Shown: positions 27,727 to 34,066 of the stretch, in pieces | Layout: the number at the start of each line of letters is the position of its first letter | Numbering within the stretch: the first letter of the stretch is position 1 | Source: Chthonomonadia bacterium | GTDB taxonomy: Bacteria > Armatimonadota > HRBIN16 | Direction: 5' to 3' | Length of the DNA: 64,000 bases | NCBI GenBank assembly: GCA_013314755.1 | Contig: JABUFA010000007.1 | Location: 55,554 to 119,553 of the forward strand | Program-made: the position numbers and the translations under genes | The notes under the pieces: model-generated | The model's input: the letters and a program-made list of their open reading frames with translations, nothing else | What the model was told of the DNA's origin: nothing | Database searches by the model: none

Positions 27727-27759
27727 TTACGCGGTTGGGTTCAGCAGGCGACCGCGTAA
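27727..27759. terminator. Hairpin between the PHP protein and the DUF1080 gene
   Basis: 9-bp perfect inverted repeat TTACGCGGT / ACCGCGTAA with a 15-base loop and no T-run. It may be a weak terminator or a 5' leader structure of the DUF1080 gene 37 bp downstream. Confidence 0.4.
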
Positions 27760-27795
27760 CCGAGAAACTTGCACAGTGACGGAGGGAAAGTGCGT

Positions 27796-28479
27796 ATGTG
27801 GTGGAGGAACGTCAGTGCAGTGTGTCTGGCCCTTCTGGTGGCGGCGGTGGCAGTCGCCCAGGATAAGCCAGTGAAGCCCCCGAAGGGTGCTGTGGTGCTA
27901 TTCAACGGCAAAGACCTTTCCGCGTGGGTATCGCGTGATGGCAAAACGCCTGCTCGGTGGGAGATTACACCTGACGGCGCGATGCAGGTGAAGGCAGGCA
28001 CCGGCGACATCATGACCCGCGAGGAGTTCGGCAGCTTCCAGCTTCACATCGAGTTCAACATCCCGTCCATGCCCCAGGCGAGCGGCCAGGGGCGCGGCAA
28101 CAGCGGGGTGTACCTGCACGGGCTCTACGAGATACAGGTGCTGGACTCCTACCAGAACGAGACCTATGCCAAAGGCGGTTGCGCCGCGATTTACGGCATC
28201 AAGGACCCGGACAAGAACGTCGCCAGACCGCCTGGGCAGTGGCAGAGCTATGACATCACCTTTATCGCGCCCAAATTTGATGCCAGCGGTAACGTGGTTG
28301 CCAATCCGCGCTTGACCCTGCGCTGGAACGGTGTGCTGGTGCATGATAACGTGGAGATACCGCACATCACGGCGGGCGGCATCGACAACAAAATGCGGGC
28401 GACCGGTCCCATTCTGTTGCAGGACCATGGAAACCCGGTGAAGTACCGCAACATCTGGATACGCCCCATCAAGGATTAA
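27796..28479 (+). CDS. DUF1080 (3-keto-disaccharide hydrolase fold) exported protein
   Basis: 227 residues from ATG 27796; GGAGGG ends nine bases before it, while the alternative GTG at 27790 is too close to that site. The signal peptide is WWRNVSAVCLALLVAAVAVAQ. DUF1080 landmarks: VVLFNGKDLSAWVSRDG, FGSFQLHIEFN, GNSGVYLHGLYEIQVLDSYQ and WNGVLVHDNVEIP. The SGVYL and EIQVLD segments are the most conserved part of the family. The likely role is hydrolysis of an oxidised glycoside outside the cytoplasm, or carbohydrate binding. The next gene, a glycerophosphodiesterase, starts one base after the stop, so they are co-transcribed. Confidence 0.87.
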   Translation: MWWRNVSAVCLALLVAAVAVAQDKPVKPPKGAVVLFNGKDLSAWVSRDGKTPARWEITPDGAMQVKAGTGDIMTREEFGSFQLHIEFNIPSMPQASGQGRGNSGVYLHGLYEIQVLDSYQNETYAKGGCAAIYGIKDPDKNVARPPGQWQSYDITFIAPKFDASGNVVANPRLTLRWNGVLVHDNVEIPHITAGGIDNKMRATGPILLQDHGNPVKYRNIWIRPIKD

Positions 28480-28480
28480 C

Positions 28481-29359
28481 ATGGACGCACAGCCGTCCAG
28501 CGTGGTGATTGCCCATCGGGGCGCAAGCGCGTATCTGCCTGAGAACACGCTGGAAGCCTTCGCCATGGCGGTTGGGCAGGGGGCAGACGGTGTTGAGACC
28601 GACCTGGTGCTGAGCGCAGACGGCGTGCCCCTCTGCCTGCATGACCTGTGGCTGGAGACCACCACCGATGCGCAGGATCTGTGGGCAGATTACGCACGCC
28701 CCGATGGGCATATCTACGCCATAGACCTGAGCGTTGAACAGATTTCGCGATTGCGTGCATTCGGCAGGGTGGGGCGTCATGCCCGCTCTACCGTTCCCCC
28801 CATGCGTGTGCCCACACTGGAGGACCTGCTCAAGCTGAGACAATATCTGATGCAGAGGCTGGGTAGGCAGGTAATGCTTCTTCTGGAGCTGAAATCGCCC
28901 GCGTTTCACCACGAGCAGGGCAAGCCCTTAGAGGAGGCTGTGCTGGATGTGCTGGAGCGTTACGGATGCACTAACTCAGAGAGCGGTGTGATCCTGCAGA
29001 GTTTCGAGCCCGAGTCGCTTCAGCGTCTGCGCACCCTGCTGGGCACTCCGTTACCCCTGTTCTGGCTGACCGCGCACCCGCTGTCAGCTCGGCAGCTGGA
29101 GGAGATACGCGCCTTTGCTGACGGGGTGGCGGTATCGCGCTGGCTGATAGAAGACGGCGAGGGCAAGGCGGTGAATCGGGGCAGGCTGGTAGCGTCGTGT
29201 CACCGGCGGGGGCTGAGGGTGTTTGTGTGGACGATGGGGCAGGACGAATCGGCGGTGAGGCGCATGTTCTGGCGCTACCGGGTAGATGGGGTGATTACCG
29301 ACAACCCCGACATCGCGTTGCGGGCGAGAGCTAACCCACCCCGCGGTCGCGGGTGGTAG
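28481..29359 (+). CDS. Glycerophosphodiester phosphodiesterase
   Basis: 292 residues with no signal peptide. It begins with the GDPD signature VVIAHRGASAYLPENTLEAF (catalytic His-Arg) and continues ADGVETDLVLSADGVPLCLHD, which supplies the metal-binding Glu/Asp and the second His. The C-terminal strands read VFVWTMGQ and DGVITDNPD, typical of UgpQ/GlpQ barrels. It converts glycerophosphodiesters to glycerol 3-phosphate and an alcohol. The 60-residue insert around 65-90 (DAQDLWADYARPDG) is longer than in UgpQ. It is tightly linked to the DUF1080 gene, which suggests a different physiological phosphodiester or simple co-regulation. Confidence 0.9.
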   Translation: MDAQPSSVVIAHRGASAYLPENTLEAFAMAVGQGADGVETDLVLSADGVPLCLHDLWLETTTDAQDLWADYARPDGHIYAIDLSVEQISRLRAFGRVGRHARSTVPPMRVPTLEDLLKLRQYLMQRLGRQVMLLLELKSPAFHHEQGKPLEEAVLDVLERYGCTNSESGVILQSFEPESLQRLRTLLGTPLPLFWLTAHPLSARQLEEIRAFADGVAVSRWLIEDGEGKAVNRGRLVASCHRRGLRVFVWTMGQDESAVRRMFWRYRVDGVITDNPDIALRARANPPRGRGW

Positions 29360-29632
29360 TAGGGGCAGGCATTAGGGTTGCCGTACCTGTTGGGCGCTAT
29401 TCATTGGAGGGCGAGGCTCCTGCCGAGCCGTTTTGCCCTCTCCTCGTGGGAGAGGGACAGGGTGAGGGCTTCTCCTCCCCGCCTGTGGGAAGGTCAAAGG
29501 GCAACCACAGGGGGTTGCCCCTACAAACGGTTCATCGGGAGATTCACCTCTCCCTGCGTCGGGGAGAGGTCGGGAGAGGGGTTTTCCACCCTCGCCTGCG
29601 AGGAGGTCAAAGGGCAACCACGAGGGTTGCCC
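29360..29632. repeat. Intergenic repeat cluster (CTCTCCC and GGGCAACC hairpins)
   Basis: It contains the hairpins GGGCAACC..GGTTGCCC at 29499-29520 and 29612-29632, plus a CCTCTCCC..GGGGAGAGG palindrome at 29547-29569. The last GGGCAACC unit ends immediately at the stop codon of the following minus-strand gene. The cluster closely resembles 49700-49930. No gene was seen. Confidence 0.8.
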
Positions 29633-31906
29633 CTACCGCTGGATGCGCAGGGCAATATCTGTGCTGATGCGCGGCAGCTCTAATTTCAGCTCGTTTCCGT
29701 CCGCGGTGACCTGCATAGTGCTGGTCACTTTACCCTCCACCGTGTTCCAGAACTGAACCTCGTATCTGCCGGGTTCGCACGGGATGCGCAGGACCGTTGG
29801 TGCAACCGGCTCGGGTGGGCGTTTGGCGACGTTCACCTGATACCAGGTGTATCCGGTGTGCTGGATGTACAGCAGACAGGTCTTCCTGCCGCGAAGCCCG
29901 AATAGACGCAGGGGCGGCTCGGTCTGTTTGACCGCCTTCTCCAGAATGTAGGAGACAAACACCCAGTCGTTGCCGATGTTCCTGACCACCGTGGTGTGTC
30001 TGCCGGCGGGAATCTCCACGATGTACTCCCCGTTATACTGGTTGAGCGTATCGGTCACGCGGGTATCGTCGGGGTCGGGCATATCCCTGTCCAGCACGCG
30101 CGTGCCGTCCCTTTCCACAATCAGGTGTGCGCCTCCGTGCCCAGAGACTCCGGTGACGAAGATGCGCAGGCGCGTCGGATGGGGCAGGTCGGTCTGGAAG
30201 GTCACCGGGTTGTGCTTGTCGCGGTGGTTGCGCAGTCCGTGTAAAAGCCCGGCGACCTGTTCGTTCACCGTCACCCTGCCGTCTGCGCTGACCTGCACGG
30301 TGGTGGGCTTGTTGGACGGGTGGGGTTCCCAGGAGGTCGGTCCGTGCAGGTTCAGGTCGGTATAGGTGGGCTGGGGCTGTGGGTCTTTCCAGGCGAATCG
30401 GGCGTCGGTGATGCGCTGAAAGCCCTCTCTGGGAAAATCTACGCCCTTGATGAAGCGTGTGAGCGCGGCGAAATGGTAGTACAGGTCATGCGGGTGGATA
30501 TGGTTGTCCCACCACCAGAGCATGGGCGTGCCCGCAGCGCCATCCAGCAGGTTGCTCCAGATACCGGTGTGCAGGGCGATGCCCGTCGGGTCGACGCGGG
30601 GGTCTTCGCCCATGGCGCCGGCGCCGAACTCACTCACGAAATGCGGCTTGCCGTAAGCCTCCTTGCGACGGTGGAAGAAGGAGAGGGCGGCGGAGATGTC
30701 ACGCGAGCCGTAGTTATGGGTCTGTACGAACTCTATCTGTGGCAGACGGTCTATCCCCTCGCGCCCGTTCGAGTCGGCAAAGCTCGTGGTGATGAGATGC
30801 TTCCAGGGGTCTATCTGGCGCAGATAGTCGCCCATCTGCTGGTGCCAGCGGGTAATCAGCTCCAGGTTATAGGCACTGGGCGAAACGATATCCACCTCGT
30901 TCCAGAACTCCCAGCACATCACGTTGGTGCGCCAGCCGTAACGGGCGACCAGATAGCGCAGTTTGTTGCGGTAGGCGCGAAGCATCTGCGGATTCGTCCA
31001 GAACTCTATCGGCTCCTTGAGAGGACCGCCGTTCGCGGCGTTGTGCGCGGTCTCCTCCCAGTAGGGAAAACCGCCATCCTGCCGTTTGCGCAGCTCGTTG
31101 AAGCTGTCAAAGCAGAGCATCACGTACATGCCGTGCTTCTGTGCCAGGTCCAGCACGTAGTCCAGTCGCCAGGCGTTTGCGAGGTCTATCTTGCCCACAC
31201 CGTAACGCTGGCGCGGCTCGCCGGTGCGCTCCAGTCCGAAGGTTACCCAGCCCGGTCCCAGCCACACGCGGAAGTAGTTACAACCCGCCTGCGCGTAGCG
31301 GGGGAGCCAGTCATCGTAGTCAAAGGTGCCGCGACTGCCCGCCCAGCAGACATTTGCGCCGACAGGTATATACGGCTGACCGTTATCAAAGGCGAAGTAG
31401 CGCCTGTCCTGCTTGCTGATGCGCACGAAGCCGGGGTTGCGCGATGCCACGCACGTGAAACGAACGGGTTGGGAGCGCACCGTCTTACCGGTGCTGTCGC
31501 GCACGGTGACCACCATCTGGTATCTGCCCGTTTCAACGGGGGCGAAGCGAATACGCCAGTCGGGTGCGCCTGCCGGTGCCAGTCGTTCGTTGCGCCCTTC
31601 CAGTTTGCGGGTATAGTCGCGATAGAAGAAGCCGGGAACCCGCACCTTTTGACCGGATGGCGTGGTGAAGATGCCATCCACCGCAATTTCGTCGGCGTCG
31701 AAGGCGTTGTCATAGGTGGCTTGCAGGTTCAGGCGGAACTCTATCAGCTCGTAACGTGGAACCTGCGTGCGCGATGGCTTGACCGACAGCAAACGCAGGG
31801 GACGGTTGTCGGAAATCGGGGGTTGCAGCACCTCCGGTTCCTGTGCACTACAGCTGACCACCAGTGCCCCCACGCTTAGAATCAGCAGCTCCTTCAGCCT
31901 GTACAT
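29633..31906 (-). CDS. DUF5060/GH5-like cellulase-type lipoprotein
   Basis: 757 residues. The N-terminus ends in a likely lipobox (VVSC at residues 16-19), so this is probably a lipoprotein. Residues about 45-155 resemble a DUF5060 Ig-like domain (YELIEFRLNLQATYDNAFDA). A GH5/clan-A barrel follows (about 165-480), with candidate acid/base Glu337 in CWEFWNEVDI and nucleophile Glu426 in FVSEFGAG. A C-terminal beta region (about 540-757) may bind carbohydrate. It probably hydrolyses a beta-glycan or beta-mannan at the cell surface. Shine-Dalgarno AAGGGGG lies six bases before the ATG. It is downstream of a sugar isomerase gene by 21 bp and so probably in one operon. Confidence 0.78.
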   Translation of the reverse strand: MYRLKELLILSVGALVVSCSAQEPEVLQPPISDNRPLRLLSVKPSRTQVPRYELIEFRLNLQATYDNAFDADEIAVDGIFTTPSGQKVRVPGFFYRDYTRKLEGRNERLAPAGAPDWRIRFAPVETGRYQMVVTVRDSTGKTVRSQPVRFTCVASRNPGFVRISKQDRRYFAFDNGQPYIPVGANVCWAGSRGTFDYDDWLPRYAQAGCNYFRVWLGPGWVTFGLERTGEPRQRYGVGKIDLANAWRLDYVLDLAQKHGMYVMLCFDSFNELRKRQDGGFPYWEETAHNAANGGPLKEPIEFWTNPQMLRAYRNKLRYLVARYGWRTNVMCWEFWNEVDIVSPSAYNLELITRWHQQMGDYLRQIDPWKHLITTSFADSNGREGIDRLPQIEFVQTHNYGSRDISAALSFFHRRKEAYGKPHFVSEFGAGAMGEDPRVDPTGIALHTGIWSNLLDGAAGTPMLWWWDNHIHPHDLYYHFAALTRFIKGVDFPREGFQRITDARFAWKDPQPQPTYTDLNLHGPTSWEPHPSNKPTTVQVSADGRVTVNEQVAGLLHGLRNHRDKHNPVTFQTDLPHPTRLRIFVTGVSGHGGAHLIVERDGTRVLDRDMPDPDDTRVTDTLNQYNGEYIVEIPAGRHTTVVRNIGNDWVFVSYILEKAVKQTEPPLRLFGLRGRKTCLLYIQHTGYTWYQVNVAKRPPEPVAPTVLRIPCEPGRYEVQFWNTVEGKVTSTMQVTADGNELKLELPRISTDIALRIQR

Positions 31907-31927
31907 CCATGGCCCCCTTCATCTGCG

Positions 31928-32707
31928 CTATCCGATACGCTGGAGAATCTGTTTGAGATTTCGGGCGAAACGCGGCACCGCCTGCTCGGCAGGTTCGGTG
32001 TACTCGTACTCAATGGAGATGTAGCCTCTGTAACCCGCTTTCTGCAGGATGCGCAGGGCGCGTTCGTAGTCCACCTCCACGTGTTTGTCGTTATTGCCCC
32101 GGTAGTGCGTTTTGGCGTGAGTGGTCACCACATAGGGCGCAAGAGCTTCGAACTGCGCGTAGATGTCGCCGGTGAAGTTGCCCAGGTCCAGATTCAGCCC
32201 GAACCAGGTGCTCTGCACGGCACGGTAGATGCGCAGCACCTGCTCGGCGGTGGAGGTAATCCCTCCGTGATTCTCCAGAGCAACCACCACGCCCTGGATA
32301 GCGGCGTAGTCAATCACCTCGCGCAGGCAATCCACCACCCAGTTGAACGCCTGTTCTTCGGTATGCCCTTCGGGCACAGGTCCGGCGAACACGCGGATGC
32401 AGGGCGCCCCCAGTATCACCGCGTTGTCGATCCACTGTTTGGTCATCTCGATGTGCTGGCGTCGTTTCACGGGGTCTGCCTGTGCGAAGTTGTTGCCCAC
32501 CGCGGTTCCCGAGATGTGCATCCCATACTGGAAGCAGTATCGTTTGATTTCGTTCAGGGTGGCGCGGTCGGTCGCTGGGAAATAGTAGGAAGTGAGCTCT
32601 ACGCCATCCAGCCCCATGTCGGCGCAGGTGCGGATAAAATCCTGAAGGCTCCACTTCCGGCTGGTCAGCAGATCGCGATAAGAATAGGCACAACAGGCTA
32701 ATCGCAT
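31928..32707 (-). CDS. Sugar phosphate isomerase/epimerase (xylose isomerase-like TIM barrel)
   Basis: 259 residues. The fold is that of the AP endonuclease family 2 group: MRLACCAYSYRDLL, LDGVELTSYYFP, GVVVALENHGG (metal-binding Glu and His), FGLNLDLGNF (Asp) and GYISIEYEYTEPAEQ (Glu). These residues normally form a divalent metal site for aldose-ketose isomerisation or epimerisation. There is no signal peptide. The exact sugar is unknown. It precedes the GH5-like lipoprotein gene, so the two may act on the same polysaccharide. GGAGG lies before the ATG. Confidence 0.85.
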   Translation of the reverse strand: MRLACCAYSYRDLLTSRKWSLQDFIRTCADMGLDGVELTSYYFPATDRATLNEIKRYCFQYGMHISGTAVGNNFAQADPVKRRQHIEMTKQWIDNAVILGAPCIRVFAGPVPEGHTEEQAFNWVVDCLREVIDYAAIQGVVVALENHGGITSTAEQVLRIYRAVQSTWFGLNLDLGNFTGDIYAQFEALAPYVVTTHAKTHYRGNNDKHVEVDYERALRILQKAGYRGYISIEYEYTEPAEQAVPRFARNLKQILQRIG

Positions 32708-32881
32708 AGTTCGTCCTCCGAGTTCAGCAGGTTATAAGTCTGTTTCAACAACAGAAGGTGTTCTCCTGCCTGGAGAGTTGGGGCTGCACTCACTGCCCTC
32801 GTTCCGCATAACGGTGAGGCGTATGTGAAAAACGCAAAGCAAGTTAGTTTTTTTCCTACATTTTGCCTAAAATGCCTGCTT

Positions 32882-32898
32882 TTGGTACGATTCTTGCC
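32882..32898 (+). promoter_or_regulatory. Sigma-54 (-24/-12) promoter upstream of the second PEP-CTERM gene
   Basis: TTGGTACGATTCTTGCC matches the -24/-12 consensus at nearly every informative position. GG (32884-32885) and GC (32896-32897) are separated by exactly 10 bp. The start codon is 42 bp downstream. A TATAAT at 32902-32907 is an alternative sigma-70 -10, but its -35 region is poor. Confidence 0.6.
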
Positions 32899-32939
32899 TT
32901 ATATAATTAGTACTAAAAAACTCTAAAGGAGGATTTGCT

Positions 32940-33551
32940 ATGAATGCCCCGATGCAGTGGTTTCGTGCCGTGATGCTTGCGTTACTGGTGTCTGGTGTGA
33001 TACTGGCATCGGTACCCGTCTCCGCCGATGACCTCGCTCCGCCTCCCTGGCGCGGCGCTCCCGGCAGTGACTGGCAGCACTGGACATGGGACAACGGACC
33101 GAACGCTGTTCCTGATTTCTGGAACAACCCCTACGGTACGCCAACGGAAAACACTAGTGCGCGCCAAAACGCCGCCTGGAACCCCATCTTTGGTGGTCGT
33201 ACGGGGGTGTGGGAGTTAGAAGATGGGTATATGGAGTGGTACATCCCTGACCACTTTGACCCACAGCTGGAGAAGTTGGTGCGCGTCCAGCTTACACTGA
33301 ACGTTCCGGACTGGAACTGGGCGGGCAGTCCCACCATCGGTCCGGTCACAGACCTTGGCGATGGGTGGTACCACCACTGGGCGGACTACGTCATCCCCTG
33401 TCAGCCGTTTACCGTCTGGATTGCGGGCACTTTTGCGATCGACCAGATGGTTGTGGATTCCGTGTGTGTACCGGAACCGGGCACCATGCTATTGTCCGCC
33501 ATTGGCTTCGGCGTGGTCGGAGCCGCGCTCAGGCGGCGGCGGAAAGCGTAA
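32940..33551 (+). CDS. PEP-CTERM exported protein
   Basis: 203 residues, with AAAGGAGG before the ATG. The signal peptide is about 1-30 (VMLALLVSGVILASVPVSA). The mature part is Trp-, Pro- and Asn-rich (PPWRGAPGSDWQHW, NVPDWNWAGSP) and lacks enzyme motifs. The C-terminus is a complete sorting signal: VPEPGTM, hydrophobic LLSAIGFGVVGAAL, basic RRRRKA. Expected to be cleaved and displayed by an exosortase. A sigma-54-type promoter lies upstream, as reported for PEP-CTERM genes under the PrsK/PrsR system; neither regulator is in this window. A perfect hairpin follows the stop. Confidence 0.88.
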   Translation: MNAPMQWFRAVMLALLVSGVILASVPVSADDLAPPPWRGAPGSDWQHWTWDNGPNAVPDFWNNPYGTPTENTSARQNAAWNPIFGGRTGVWELEDGYMEWYIPDHFDPQLEKLVRVQLTLNVPDWNWAGSPTIGPVTDLGDGWYHHWADYVIPCQPFTVWIAGTFAIDQMVVDSVCVPEPGTMLLSAIGFGVVGAALRRRRKA

Positions 33552-33573
33552 GACGGGCTTACGCACAGATACC

Positions 33574-33599
33574 AGTGGCGGGGGAGCTCCCCCGCCACT
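33574..33599. terminator. Bidirectional palindrome between convergent genes
   Basis: Perfect 26-bp palindrome (half AGTGGCGGGGGAG) without a T-run, midway between the stops of the PEP-CTERM gene and the convergent gene at 33610. Confidence 0.6.
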
Positions 33600-33609
33600 A
33601 TCACCTGTG

Positions 33610-33993
33610 TTACCGCGTACCGTATGTCTGCTGAGGCATGACGGTGGCGGGGGCAACGTGCGCTACCTGCACCAGCATCACGCGCCGGCTATCGCGCCAG
33701 ACACAGTGCTCTTTGCCCCAGTAGACCACATACACACTGCGTCCGTCCGCCGCGCGTGCCCAGTGGTTTTCGCCAACACCCGTGCAGAGCGCAACATACG
33801 CGCCCGGCTCCACCATCATCTCCTCGCGAAACACGTACAGGCGTTCCGCCAGCCGTAGCGGTTCGTTGTCGAAGAAGGACTCGTCGGTAATTGCCCAGCC
33901 GCGCAGGTTCTCGTAGCGCAGGGATTGGTTGCGTATGACCACAAACTCCCGGCGCGGATGGTCCCCCGTTTCCACTCCAATCACTCGAAACAT
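33610..33993 (-). CDS. Small lamin-tail-domain-like protein
   Basis: 127 residues from ATG 33993 (MFRVIGVETG), which follows GGGGAGG; an in-frame ATG at 34047 has no ribosome site. The pattern REFVVIRNQSLRYENLRGWA, VEPGAYVALCTGVGEN and VYWGKEHCVWRDSRRVML matches the LTD immunoglobulin fold. In that fold, strands end in GW, then PG, then a W/N-rich edge strand. LTD modules in bacteria usually form part of longer exported proteins; here one stands alone, with no signal peptide or anchor. No catalytic residues are visible. It converges on the PEP-CTERM gene and is downstream of nrdJ on the same strand. Confidence 0.65.
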   Translation of the reverse strand: MFRVIGVETGDHPRREFVVIRNQSLRYENLRGWAITDESFFDNEPLRLAERLYVFREEMMVEPGAYVALCTGVGENHWARAADGRSVYVVYWGKEHCVWRDSRRVMLVQVAHVAPATVMPQQTYGTR

Positions 33994-34066
33994 CCGGCAC
34001 CTCCCCAAAGGGAAAAAGGGGTTGCGAGGGCAGGGTCGCCCCCGCAACCAATGTGGCAGCCCGGTA

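Noticed and set aside
29353..29683. Overlapping plus-strand frames of about 100 codons
   Set aside because: They cross the repeat cluster and run into the antisense of the GH5-like gene; no coding signature.
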